A program made the translations under genes and the position numbers. The notes below the pieces were generated by a model. It was not told where the DNA came from, did not search any database, and saw nothing but the letters and a program-made list of their open reading frames with translations. From Thiobacillus sp. 65-1059 (GTDB lineage Bacteria > Pseudomonadota > Gammaproteobacteria > Burkholderiales > Thiobacillaceae), in the NCBI GenBank assembly GCA_001897675.1, contig MKUE01000099.1, forward strand, positions 1 to 64,000: a DNA stretch of 64,000 nucleotides. Direction: 5' to 3'. Shown here piece after piece: positions 50,832 to 59,176 of this stretch (position 1 is the first letter of the stretch; every line of letters begins with the position of its first letter).

Positions 50832-52091
50832 ATGCATCTTTCCGAACTCAAGCAGAAGCCGATCACCGAGCTCCTCGAAATCGCCGCCACCAACGGCATC
50901 GACAACGCCAACCGTTTTCGCAAGCAGGAGCTGATCTTCACCATCCTGAAAACGCTGGCCAAGCGCGGCGAGAGCATCTACGGCGACGGCGTGCTGGAAG
51001 TGCTACCGGACGGCTTCGGATTCCTGAGATCGCCGGAAACCTCGTATCTCGCCAACACCGACGACATCTACGTGTCGCCGTCGCAGATCCGCCGCTTCAA
51101 CCTGCATACCGGCGACAAGATCGAGGGCGAGATCCGCACGCCGAAGGACGGCGAGCGCTATTCGGCGATGACCAAGCTCGACAAGATCAACGGCGAGCCA
51201 CCCGAGGCGAGCAAGAACAAGATCCTGTTCGAGAACCTCACCCCGCTGCATCCGGACAAGCCGCTCAAGCTGGAACGCGACGTCAAGGCGGAGGAGAACA
51301 TCACCAGCCGCGTCATCGACATCGTCGCCCCGATCGGCAAGGGCCAGCGCGGCCTCCTGGTGGCGCCGCCGAAGTCCGGCAAGACGGTGATGCTGCAGCA
51401 CATCGCCCACGCCATCACTTCCAACCATCCCGACGTGGTGCTGTTCGTGCTGCTGATCGACGAGCGTCCGGAGGAAGTGACCGAGATGAGCCGCACCGTG
51501 CGCGGCGAAGTGGTCGCCTCGACCTTCGACGAACCCGCCAGCCGCCACGTCCAGGTGGCCGAGATGGTGATCGAGCGCGCCAAGCGCCTGGTCGAGCACA
51601 AGAAGGACGTGGTCATCCTGCTCGACTCGATCACGCGGCTGGCGCGCGCCTACAACACGGTGCAGCCGGCTTCCGGCAAGGTGCTCACCGGCGGCGTCGA
51701 CGCCAACGCGCTGCAGAAGCCGAAGCGCTTCTTCGGCGCCGCCCGCAACATCGAGGAAGGCGGCAGCCTGACCATCCTCGCCACCGCGCTGATCGACACC
51801 GGCAGCCGCATGGACGACGTCATCTACGAAGAATTCAAGGGCACCGGCAACCTGGAAATCCATCTCGACCGCAAGATGGCCGAGAAGCGCCAGTACCCCG
51901 CCATCAACGTCAACCGCTCCGGCACCCGCCGCGAAGAACTGCTGATGCCGCACGACATCCTGCAGAAGGTGTGGGTGCTGCGCAAACTGCTGTACCCGAT
52001 GGACGACATGGAGGCGATGGAGTTTCTGCTCGACAAGATCCGCGCGACCAAAAACAACAGCGAATTTTTCGACTCGATGCGGCGCGGCTGA
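50832..52091 (+). CDS. rho: Transcription termination factor Rho
   Basis: Hexameric RNA helicase that ends untranslated transcripts. 419 residues: N-terminal [40 protein letters not shown], cold-shock-like RNA-binding domain with [39 protein letters not shown], Walker [13 protein letters not shown], Walker [17 protein letters not shown], then Q-loop [24 protein letters not shown]. The ATG at 50832 is chosen, as the track start runs from trxA. Confidence 0.98.
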   Translation: MHLSELKQKPITELLEIAATNGIDNANRFRKQELIFTILKTLAKRGESIYGDGVLEVLPDGFGFLRSPETSYLANTDDIYVSPSQIRRFNLHTGDKIEGEIRTPKDGERYSAMTKLDKINGEPPEASKNKILFENLTPLHPDKPLKLERDVKAEENITSRVIDIVAPIGKGQRGLLVAPPKSGKTVMLQHIAHAITSNHPDVVLFVLLIDERPEEVTEMSRTVRGEVVASTFDEPASRHVQVAEMVIERAKRLVEHKKDVVILLDSITRLARAYNTVQPASGKVLTGGVDANALQKPKRFFGAARNIEEGGSLTILATALIDTGSRMDDVIYEEFKGTGNLEIHLDRKMAEKRQYPAINVNRSGTRREELLMPHDILQKVWVLRKLLYPMDDMEAMEFLLDKIRATKNNSEFFDSMRRG

Positions 52092-52167
52092 CCCGCGCGG
52101 CTTGCGCATCGCGCGTTGCTCCGCTACAATCCCGCGTTCTCCGAATTCAACCCGTTAAGGAATTGCC

Positions 52168-52374
52168 ATGAAATCCGGCATTCACCCCGATTACAAGGAA
52201 GTCGCCGTGACCTGCTCCTGCGGCAGCACGTTCAAAACCCGCTCCACGCTGGGCAGGGAAAAGCTGCACGTGGAAGTCTGCGCGGCCTGCCATCCGTTCT
52301 ACACCGGCAAGCAGAAGATCGTCGACACCGCCGGCCGTGTCGAGAAGTTCCGTCAGCGCTACGGCATGAAGTAA
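52168..52374 (+). CDS. rpmE: 50S ribosomal protein L31, zinc-binding form
   Basis: 68 residues: [66 protein letters not shown]. The cysteine ligands CSC and CAAC are present, so this is the zinc-containing C+ form, likely repressed or replaced under zinc limitation in organisms with a C- paralog; no such paralog is in the window. Terminator follows. Confidence 0.98.
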   Translation: MKSGIHPDYKEVAVTCSCGSTFKTRSTLGREKLHVEVCAACHPFYTGKQKIVDTAGRVEKFRQRYGMK

Positions 52375-52407
52375 GCCGCTCTGCACGGCGCTTGCGTGAT
52401 GCGACTC

Positions 52408-52429
52408 AAAGCGGCTTCGGCCGCTTTTT
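52408..52429 (+). terminator. Rho-independent terminator after rpmE
   Basis: AAAGCGGC (52408-52415), loop TTCG and GCCGC followed by TTTTT (52425-52429) form a compact G/C-rich stem with a stable UUCG tetraloop, 34 bases after the rpmE stop. Confidence 0.88.
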
Positions 52430-52487
52430 GCGTTTTGGCGGCGACACAACGGTATCATTGGACACTCCCGACCAGGACGAGGCAGAC

Positions 52488-53939
52488 GTGACCCCCCGAG
52501 CTTTCCGCCGCATTGCAATGGCCGTTCTCGGCGCGCTGGCGCTGACGCACTGTGCGCAGAATCCGGTGACGGGCGGCAAGGATTTCGTGCTGATGTCCGA
52601 GCAGCAGGAAATCCAGATGGGTGCGCAGGCGCACCAGGATGTATTGAAGGAATACGCGGCGCTGGACAATCCGGCGCTGCAGGCCTACGTCAACGAGGTC
52701 GGCCAGCGGCTGGCGAAACAGAGCCATCGGCCGAACCTGCCATGGCATTTCACCGTGGTCGACAGCCCCGACGTCAACGCCTTCGCCCTGCCCGGCGGCT
52801 ATGTCTACATCACCCGCGGCATCATGGCCTATCTGAATTCCGAGGCCGAACTGGCCGGGGTGGTGGGGCATGAAATCGGCCATGTCACCGCGCGCCACGG
52901 GGTGCGCCAGCAAAGTGCGTCCACCGCGGCAGGACTGGGCGCGGTGCTGGGCTCGATTCTGGTGCCGGGGATGAACAGCCAGGCGGGCGCATCGCTGCTG
53001 CAAACGCTGGCGCAGGCCTGGACCGCCGGCTACGGGCGCGAGCACGAACTGGAATCCGACCGCCTCGGCGCCGAATACCTGGCCCGGAGCGGCTACAACC
53101 CGCAGGCAATGATCGAGGTCATCGGCGTGCTGAAAAACCAGGAGCTGTTTGCCGCCGAACAGGCCAAGCGCGGCGGCCGCCAGCCGCGCACCTATCACGG
53201 CACTTTCGACACCCACCCGAGCAACGATGCGCGCCTCAAGCAGGTGGTGGGCGAGGCCGGCAAGTACAGCGTCGCCAATCCGCGCGACGGCCGCGACGAT
53301 TTCCTGCAGAAAATGGCCGGCGTGTATTTTGGCGACAGCCCCGACCAGGGCGTGATCCGCAACAATGCCCTGCTGCATGAAAAGCTCGGGCTGGCGCTGC
53401 AGTTTCCGCCTGGCTGGCAGGTACGCAATCGCCCCGACCGGGTGGTGGCGACGAATCCCCAGGGCGACGCGCTGGTCGAGCTGCAGCAGGGGCCGAAAAG
53501 CGACAAACCGCTGGAGACGCTGCAGAAAGGGCTCAAGCTGGATGCCGGCGCACGCTACGACAGCGGCAATCTTGGCGGCCACCCGGCCGCATTCGCGGCG
53601 GGCGCGCAGCAGGGCAAACCGGTGGTGGTGGCAGCCGTGGTGTTCAACGGCACGCAGTACCTGATCGCCGGCATGGCCAAGGACAAGCCCGCGTACGAGC
53701 GCGAGCGCAGCGCCCTGCGCGCGGCGATCAACAGCTTCCACGCACTCGGCGCGGCGGAACGGCAGGCGGCGCGCCCCCATGTGCTGCGCCTGCTGACTGC
53801 GCAACCCGGCACCACGATGGCCGCGCTGGCGCGGCAGTCGCCATTGGAAGGCGATGCCGAAAGCCAGCTGCGCCTGCTGAACGATCTCTACCCCGGCGGC
53901 GAGCCCGAGCGGGGGCAGCTCCTCAAAATTGTTCAATAA
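52488..53939 (+). CDS. M48-family zinc metalloprotease, lipoprotein (YfgC/LoiP-like)
   Basis: Envelope protease. The GTG at 52488 with GGACGAGG upstream starts MTPRAFRRIAMAVLGALALTHCAQNP, whose LTHC lipobox suggests a lipid anchor. The M48 domain follows: FVLMSEQQEIQMGAQAHQDVLKEY, LPGGYVYITRGIMAYLNSEAELAGVVGHEIGHVTARHG with HEIGH zinc site, and YGREHELESDRLGAEYLARSGYNPQAM with the third ligand Glu. After about residue 330 comes a C-terminal beta-rich domain (LHEKLGLALQFPPGWQVRNRPDRVVATNP). 483 residues; likely outer-membrane protein quality control. Confidence 0.9.
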   Translation: MTPRAFRRIAMAVLGALALTHCAQNPVTGGKDFVLMSEQQEIQMGAQAHQDVLKEYAALDNPALQAYVNEVGQRLAKQSHRPNLPWHFTVVDSPDVNAFALPGGYVYITRGIMAYLNSEAELAGVVGHEIGHVTARHGVRQQSASTAAGLGAVLGSILVPGMNSQAGASLLQTLAQAWTAGYGREHELESDRLGAEYLARSGYNPQAMIEVIGVLKNQELFAAEQAKRGGRQPRTYHGTFDTHPSNDARLKQVVGEAGKYSVANPRDGRDDFLQKMAGVYFGDSPDQGVIRNNALLHEKLGLALQFPPGWQVRNRPDRVVATNPQGDALVELQQGPKSDKPLETLQKGLKLDAGARYDSGNLGGHPAAFAAGAQQGKPVVVAAVVFNGTQYLIAGMAKDKPAYERERSALRAAINSFHALGAAERQAARPHVLRLLTAQPGTTMAALARQSPLEGDAESQLRLLNDLYPGGEPERGQLLKIVQ

Positions 53940-55548
53940 GCGCCTGATCACGCCGCTCCACCCGCAAGGAGCACGCCGGTGGGTGCCCCGCTGCTGTGCA
54001 GCGACCCTCCCGCAGCTCGGGTTGTGGCTGCTGTGTGCGGCCTGGCTGGTGCCGGGGCTGGTGGGGCACGCGCCGTGGAAAGGCGGCGACGGCGATCATT
54101 TCGCCCAGTTGTGGCTGCTGCTGCAAAACGGGATTGCGCCCCAGGCCGCCTCGGCTACGCCGCCCCTGTATTACTGGGTCGCTGCCGCCACCGCCTGGCT
54201 CACTTCGCCCGTCCTGGCTTTGGCCGATGGCGCCCGCCTGGCTTCGGGCCTGTTCATCGCGCTGGCGCTGTTTTTTGTGGCGCGCACGGCGCGCGTGCTC
54301 TACGGCGCCGAGGCGGGCTGGGCCGCGGTGCTCACCCTGCTGGGTTGCGTGGGCCTGCTGGTGCGCGGCCACGAACTCAATGCCTATACCGCCCAGTTTG
54401 CCGCCGCTGCCGCGATGTTGTACGGCATCGCCAGCCTGCCGCAGGGTGCTCGCAGCGGCTGGATGCTGGGGGGCGGCGCGGCGCTGATGCTGCTTGCCGG
54501 CGGCGCGGCGGAAGCCTTGCTGTTTCTGTTGCTGGCGGCGTTGTTGCCGCTGTTGCTGGTGGCCTACCGCAGTCCGGCGGCGCGGCGTTCGCTGGCCTGG
54601 GGCGTGGGCGGTGCGCTGCTGTTCGGCGCAGCATGGCTGGCGTTTCTGGCAACCCAGCATATTCCGTTGATGCGCGCATTCGATCTGCAACGCTGGCTGG
54701 GCGGCGACGGCCTGCAGCCCGGCTATTACCCCGGCATCCTCGGCTGGTACGCCTGGCCGGCATGGCCGCTGGCGGCGTGGGCGGTATATCGGGGACGGCG
54801 GCAATGGCGCACGCCTGGCATGGCGCTGCCGCTCGGGGCGCTGGCGGGCCTGCTCGGCCTATACGCTCTGGCGGCCGAACCCGGCGAGGAGCAGGGCCTC
54901 ATCCTGCTGTTGCCGCTGGCGCTATTGGGCGGCGCCGGACTGTTCACGCTGCGGCGTGGCGCGGCCAACGCCCTGCTGTGGTTTGCGGTCATGCTGTTCG
55001 GCTTTATCGGACTGCTGTTCTGGACCTACTGGAGCGCGCACGATCTCGGCAGCCCGGCGCGGCTGGCCGTGCGGCTAGGCAAGCTGGGGATGACCCAGGT
55101 CGGCGGGCTGCGTCCGTGGGCGCTGGCGCTGGGCATCGCCGTCACCCTGGCCTGGATCGTCTTTCTGGCGCGCCTCCGGCGTTCGCCGCTGCGGCCCATG
55201 CTGGCGTGGACAGCCGGCATGACCTTCATTTGGACACTGCTGATGGCCTTGTTTCTGACGCCGCTCGACCGCCGCCTGAGCTATGCCAGCGTGGGCGAAG
55301 CGCTGGCGGCGCGGGTGCCGCAAACCGCCTGCATCCAGACCTACCAGGTGCGCAGCCAGCAACGTCTGCTGCTTGCCTATCACAGCGGGCGCCTGCTCGC
55401 CCCGGCCGATATCGGCTGCGGCTGGCTGCTGGTGGAAACCCGGCGCCGCGAGGCCGGGCCGCATATACCGGGCGGCTGGGTCAAGCAATGGGAAGGCGCC
55501 CGCCCGGGCGACCGTTCGGACCGCTTCCATCTGTATGTCCGCCGCTAG
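53929..55548 (+). CDS. Glycosyltransferase family 39-like membrane protein (ArnT-like), insertion near N-terminus
   Basis: Polytopic membrane protein, 539 residues, about 10-12 hydrophobic segments; LGLWLLCAAWLVPGLVGHAPWKGGDGDHFAQLWLLLQNG resembles the start of ArnT/PMT-type transferases, where an acidic residue in the first loop is catalytic. The remainder (VLTLLGCVGLLVRGHELNAYTAQFAAAAAMLYGIASLPQG) fits, but the normal DE loop is altered to KGGDGD. Substrate unknown. The start is uncertain: the track TTG at 53929 overlaps the previous gene, and a 44-base repeat copy sits at residues 15-30, before the first membrane segment. Confidence 0.7.
   Translation: MFNKRLITPLHPQGARRWVPRCCAATLPQLGLWLLCAAWLVPGLVGHAPWKGGDGDHFAQLWLLLQNGIAPQAASATPPLYYWVAAATAWLTSPVLALADGARLASGLFIALALFFVARTARVLYGAEAGWAAVLTLLGCVGLLVRGHELNAYTAQFAAAAAMLYGIASLPQGARSGWMLGGGAALMLLAGGAAEALLFLLLAALLPLLLVAYRSPAARRSLAWGVGGALLFGAAWLAFLATQHIPLMRAFDLQRWLGGDGLQPGYYPGILGWYAWPAWPLAAWAVYRGRRQWRTPGMALPLGALAGLLGLYALAAEPGEEQGLILLLPLALLGGAGLFTLRRGAANALLWFAVMLFGFIGLLFWTYWSAHDLGSPARLAVRLGKLGMTQVGGLRPWALALGIAVTLAWIVFLARLRRSPLRPMLAWTAGMTFIWTLLMALFLTPLDRRLSYASVGEALAARVPQTACIQTYQVRSQQRLLLAYHSGRLLAPADIGCGWLLVETRRREAGPHIPGGWVKQWEGARPGDRSDRFHLYVRR
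53973..54016. repeat. 44-base dispersed element, copy 2 (inside GT39-like gene)
   Basis: Matches 43565-43608 at 39 of 44 positions without gaps, in the same plus-strand orientation. It encodes [14 protein letters not shown] here; the antisense frame of copy 1 reads [14 protein letters not shown]. No other copy was noticed in the window. Confidence 0.7.
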
Positions 55549-56122
55549 CGGACCGGCAACGGCGCGCGTGGCCGCCGTCATCCTGGCGGGGGGGCAAGGC
55601 CGCCGCATGGGCGGGGCTGACAAGGGGCTGATCGAATACCGGGGGCGGCCGCTGATCGAATGGGCGCTCGCCGCGCTGGCGCCGCAGGTTGGGGAAATCG
55701 TCATCAGCGCCAACCGCAATGCCGAGCGCTACGCGGCTTACGGCCGCCGCGTGCTGGCCGATCCCCTGCCCGGCTTTCCCGGCCCGCTGGCGGGCGCGCT
55801 GGCGGCGCTGCAGACGGTGGAGGCGGACTGGCTGGTCGTGGTGCCGTGCGACACGCCGCATCTGCCCGCCGATCTGGTGATCCGCCTGCTGGGCGCGGCG
55901 CAGCTGGAAAGCGTGCCGCTGGCGGTGGCGGAAGACGGCGCGCGCGTGCACCACACCTGTTTCATCGTGCGCACCGATCAGGGCGGGAATCTGGCCGCGT
56001 TTCTCGCGCGCGGCGAACGCGCGGTGCGCCACTGGCAGGCGGGACTGGCCTCGACGACGGTGCGCTTCGACCCCGCCGGGTTCGCCAATTTCAACCAGCC
56101 CGACGATCTCCCGCCCGGCTAG
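55535..56122 (+). CDS. mobA: Molybdenum cofactor guanylyltransferase MobA
   Basis: Transfers GMP to molybdopterin to give the guanine dinucleotide form used by many molybdoenzymes. 195 residues: VAAVILAGGQGRRMGGADKGLIEYRGRPLIEWALAALAPQVGEIVISANRN with the nucleotide-binding loop LAGGQGRRMGG, LADPLPGFPGPLAGALAAL, and VVVPCDTPHLPADL. The ATG at 55535 overlaps the previous stop by 14 bases. A GTG at 55568 is an alternative. The stop overlaps the convergent MBL gene stop by 4 bases. No molybdoenzyme is in the window. Confidence 0.92.
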   Translation: MSAASGPATARVAAVILAGGQGRRMGGADKGLIEYRGRPLIEWALAALAPQVGEIVISANRNAERYAAYGRRVLADPLPGFPGPLAGALAALQTVEADWLVVVPCDTPHLPADLVIRLLGAAQLESVPLAVAEDGARVHHTCFIVRTDQGGNLAAFLARGERAVRHWQAGLASTTVRFDPAGFANFNQPDDLPPG

Positions 56123-56868
56123 CCTTGCCGGCTCTCTGCGATCTGCGCGCAATACTGCTGCAAATGTTCCGGCACGCCGGGCGGACAGGTGCCGCAGTCG
56201 CGGTTGCCGGGCACGGCGTAGTCGATGAACCTGGGGTAGGCGAGCTGCAGTCCGTTCATCAGCGCGACGAAATCCTCCAGCGTGCGTTCGCCGCCGAGGC
56301 GCGGATTGCGCGCCTTTTCCTGGCCGATGGTGCTGATGCGGCGCTGCTCGTAGTCGTGCGCCGGATAGACCAGGGTGTCGTCGTCGTAGGCAAACAGCTT
56401 GCCGCGCACCGAGCGGTACAGCGCGGCCGCATCGCCGCTCTGGAAGTCGGTGCGCCCGCAGCCTTCGATCAGCAGCGCGTCGCCGGTGTAGAGCCGGCCG
56501 GCGTGGGCGTAGGCGAAGTGATTGTTGGTATGGCCGGGGGTGTGGATCGGCGTCAACTCGACCGAGCCCATTCTGAACGGCGTGCCGTCGACGATGCCGA
56601 TGTCGGTGCACGGCAGCGCATCGAGCGCGGGGCCGGCGATGCGGCTGCCGGCGACTTCCTTCAGCTTCTTCGCCGAGGTGATGTGGTCGGCGTGGATGTG
56701 CGTCTCCACCGTGAACGCGAGCTTGAGGCCGAGCTTATCGACCTCGCCGAGGTCGCGTTCCCAGGTCGGCAGCACCGGATCGATCAGCAGCGCCTGGCCG
56801 GTTTCCCCGCAACCGATGAGGTAGGTGTAGGTGCTGGAAACGGGCTCGAACAGTTGCTTGAAAATCAT
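56119..56868 (-). CDS. MBL-fold hydrolase, ETHE1 / persulfide dioxygenase-like
   Basis: Metallo-beta-lactamase fold with the non-haem iron persulfide dioxygenase signature: THIHADHITSAKKLKE (metal site), TPIHTPGHTNNHFAY, and GCGRTDFQSGDAAALYRSV, the GCGRTDFQ motif typical of ETHE1/SdoA that oxidises glutathione persulfide to sulfite. YPAHDYEQRRISTI and the C-terminal DYAVPGNRDCG follow. 249 residues, no rhodanese domain. It lies 21 bases downstream of glcF in the same orientation, so cotranscription with the glc genes is likely. Hydroxyacylglutathione hydrolase (GloB) is less likely because of the GCGRTDFQ motif. Confidence 0.85.
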   Translation of the reverse strand: MIFKQLFEPVSSTYTYLIGCGETGQALLIDPVLPTWERDLGEVDKLGLKLAFTVETHIHADHITSAKKLKEVAGSRIAGPALDALPCTDIGIVDGTPFRMGSVELTPIHTPGHTNNHFAYAHAGRLYTGDALLIEGCGRTDFQSGDAAALYRSVRGKLFAYDDDTLVYPAHDYEQRRISTIGQEKARNPRLGGERTLEDFVALMNGLQLAYPRFIDYAVPGNRDCGTCPPGVPEHLQQYCAQIAESRQG

Positions 56869-56889
56869 GGCGCATCTCCTTGAGGGTAT

Positions 56890-58128
56890 TCAGGGTGCGG
56901 CCAGCGCCTCGTCCAGAAGTTCCACCCAGTGCCGCACCGGGACCGGGCTGCCCGATTGCAGATGGGTGAGGCAGCCGATGTTGGCGGTGACGATCAACTC
57001 TGGTGCGCCGGCCTGCAGGTGGCCGAGCTTGCGCGCCTTGAGCTGGTTGGCGATCTCGGGCTGCAGGATCGAATAGGTGCCGGCCGAGCCGCAGCACAGG
57101 TGTTTTTCCGCCACCGGCGTGAGCTCGAAGCCGGCGTTGGCGAGCAGCGCTTCGACGCCGCCTGTGAGCTTCTGCCCGTGCTGCAGGGTGCAGGGCGGAT
57201 GGTAGGCGATGCGTTTCTGGGTGGGGGGCGAGGCGCGAGGCGCGAGGGGTTTCAGCGCGGCCGCTTCGCCAACGAGGATTTCGGAAATGTCTTTTGTCGC
57301 GGCGGAAACCCGCGCGGCCTTGTCCGCATAGGCAGCGTCGTCGCGCAGCAGCCAGCCGTAGTCCTTGACCATCGCGCCGCAGCCGGAGGCGGTCATCACG
57401 ATCGCCTCCACCCTGGCGTCGAGATGCGGAATCCAGGCGTCGATGTTGCGGCGTGCGGCGGCAAGGCCATCGTCGCGGTCGTTCAGATGATGCGCCAGCG
57501 CGCCGCAGCAGCCGGCCTCGTCCGCGGCGACGAGCGAGATGCCGATGCGGTCGAGCACGCGCGCGGCGGCGGCGTTGATGTTGGGCTTGAGGCCGGGCTG
57601 CACGCAGCCCTGCAAGACCAGCATGCGGCGTTGATGGCGCGGCGCGGGCCATGCGCCGGCGTGCTCGGCGGGCGGCACCCGCGCCTTCAGGAAATCCGGC
57701 ATGAGGCCGCGCACGCTCTGCCCGAGCTTGAGCGCGCCGTTGAACAGCAGCGGGGTGCCGAGGCCGCCCCTCAGAGCCGCGCGCGTGGCGCTTGCGAGGG
57801 GACTGCGGCCGACTTTCTCCTCGACGATGTGGCGGCCGATGTCGAGCAGCTTGCCGTATTCGACGCCCGACGGGCAGGTGGTCTCGCAGTTGCGGCAGGT
57901 CAGGCAGCGGTCCAGATGCAGCTGGGTCTTGGCCGTCGGCGTCGCGCCTTCGAGCACCTGCTTCATCAGGTAGATGCGGCCGCGCGGCGAATCGAGTTCG
58001 TTGCCGAGCACCTGGTAGGTGGGACAGGTGGCGAGGCAGAAGCCGCAATGCACGCAGCTGCGCAGGATGCGCTCGGCGACCTCGCCCTCGGGGGTGTTGC
58101 GGTAGGAATCGGCGATCTGGGTCTGCAT
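56890..58128 (-). CDS. glcF: Glycolate oxidase iron-sulfur subunit GlcF
   Basis: Electron-transfer subunit of membrane-associated glycolate oxidase. Two 4Fe-4S motifs: LRSCVHCGFCLATCPTYQVLG near residue 25 and LDRCLTCRNCETTCPSGVEYG near residue 75, then two CCG domains: AADEAGCCGALAHHLN and VAEKHLCCGSAGTYSILQPE. 412 residues, full length. Start MQTQIADSYRN at 58128, 1 base after the glcE stop. Works with glcD and glcE to oxidise glycolate to glyoxylate, delivering electrons to the quinone pool. Confidence 0.95.
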   Translation of the reverse strand: MQTQIADSYRNTPEGEVAERILRSCVHCGFCLATCPTYQVLGNELDSPRGRIYLMKQVLEGATPTAKTQLHLDRCLTCRNCETTCPSGVEYGKLLDIGRHIVEEKVGRSPLASATRAALRGGLGTPLLFNGALKLGQSVRGLMPDFLKARVPPAEHAGAWPAPRHQRRMLVLQGCVQPGLKPNINAAAARVLDRIGISLVAADEAGCCGALAHHLNDRDDGLAAARRNIDAWIPHLDARVEAIVMTASGCGAMVKDYGWLLRDDAAYADKAARVSAATKDISEILVGEAAALKPLAPRASPPTQKRIAYHPPCTLQHGQKLTGGVEALLANAGFELTPVAEKHLCCGSAGTYSILQPEIANQLKARKLGHLQAGAPELIVTANIGCLTHLQSGSPVPVRHWVELLDEALAAP

Positions 58129-58129
58129 G

Positions 58130-59176
58130 TCAGAAGTCGGGGTAGAGCCGGCCGCGGTTGAGGATGCCCCGCGGATCGAAGCGTTGCTTGAGGCTGCGGT
58201 GCAGCGTCGCCAGCGCCGGGGCGAGCGGGGCGAAGGCGCCGTCGGCCGGCGCCTTGCCGCGGAACAAGGTGGCGTGGCCGCCCGCTTGCCCGGCGGCCTC
58301 GCGCAGCGCCGCGGCGGGCAGCTCGGACGCCAGCCAGCGCACCGCGCCGCCCCACTCGATCCATTGCGCCTCGCCCAGCTTCAGCGGCGGCGTGGTGGAT
58401 TTCACCGCCAGCCGCCACAGCGGGCGCTTGTCGAAGAAGGGCGTGGCCTGGTCGCGCAGGCGCTGCCAGAACGCGCCGGCGTCCTGCAGCGGTTCGCCGC
58501 CGAGCCTCGCCTGCGCGGCGCGCACCGCGGATGCCGCGCCCGACAGCCGCAGCGTCAGCAGGCCGGCGTGCCACGAGCTTGCCGACAGCGGCAGCGGCTG
58601 CCCCGCCCACTGGTTCATTCTCCCGATCGCGGCGGCTTCGTCGAGTTCGAACTGCAGCGTGGTTTCCAGCGCCGGCTGCGGCAGCACCTTGAGCGAGACT
58701 TCGGTGATCAGGCCGAGCGTGCCGAGTGCGCCGACCATCAGGCGCGACACGTCGTAGCCGGCGACGTTCTTGATCACCTGGCCGCCGAAGCGCAGCGGCT
58801 GGCCGGTGCCGTCGATCAGGCGCACGCCGAGCACGAAGTCGCGCGCCGCACCGGCGTAGGGCCGGCGCGGGCCGGACAGGCCGGCGGCGATGCTGCCGCC
58901 GAGCGTGGCCGCATCGCCGAAGTGCGGCGGCTCGAACGCCAGCATCTGGTTCTGTTCGGCGAGCAGCGCCTCGATCTCGGCGAGCGGGGTGCCGGCGCGG
59001 GCGGTCAGCACCAGCTCCTTCGGCTGGTAGTCGACCACGCCGGTGAGCGCGCGGGTGCTCAGGACTTCCCCTTCATCGGCATTGCCGTAGAAGGTCTTGC
59101 TGCCGCCGCCTTGTATGACGAGCGGCGTATTCGCCGCATGGGCCGAGCGAATGCGGTCAAGGAATTCGGTCAACAT
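58130..59176 (-). CDS. glcE: Glycolate oxidase FAD-binding subunit GlcE
   Basis: Shorter FAD-binding subunit of glycolate oxidase. 348 residues: TPLVIQGGGSKTFYGN at the start, GVVDYQPKELVLTARAGTPLAEIEALLAEQNQMLAFEPPHFGDAATLGGSIAAGLSGPRRPYAGAARDFVLGVRLIDGTGQPLRFGGQVIKNVAGYDVSRLMVGALGTLGLITEVSLKVLP, a clear PCMH-type FAD module, then a small cap ending HRSLKQRFDPRGILNRGRLYPDF. The start ATG at 59176 overlaps the glcD stop (TGATG); the track ORF of 816 residues joins it to an unrelated reading frame upstream. Confidence 0.95.
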   Translation of the reverse strand: MLTEFLDRIRSAHAANTPLVIQGGGSKTFYGNADEGEVLSTRALTGVVDYQPKELVLTARAGTPLAEIEALLAEQNQMLAFEPPHFGDAATLGGSIAAGLSGPRRPYAGAARDFVLGVRLIDGTGQPLRFGGQVIKNVAGYDVSRLMVGALGTLGLITEVSLKVLPQPALETTLQFELDEAAAIGRMNQWAGQPLPLSASSWHAGLLTLRLSGAASAVRAAQARLGGEPLQDAGAFWQRLRDQATPFFDKRPLWRLAVKSTTPPLKLGEAQWIEWGGAVRWLASELPAAALREAAGQAGGHATLFRGKAPADGAFAPLAPALATLHRSLKQRFDPRGILNRGRLYPDF

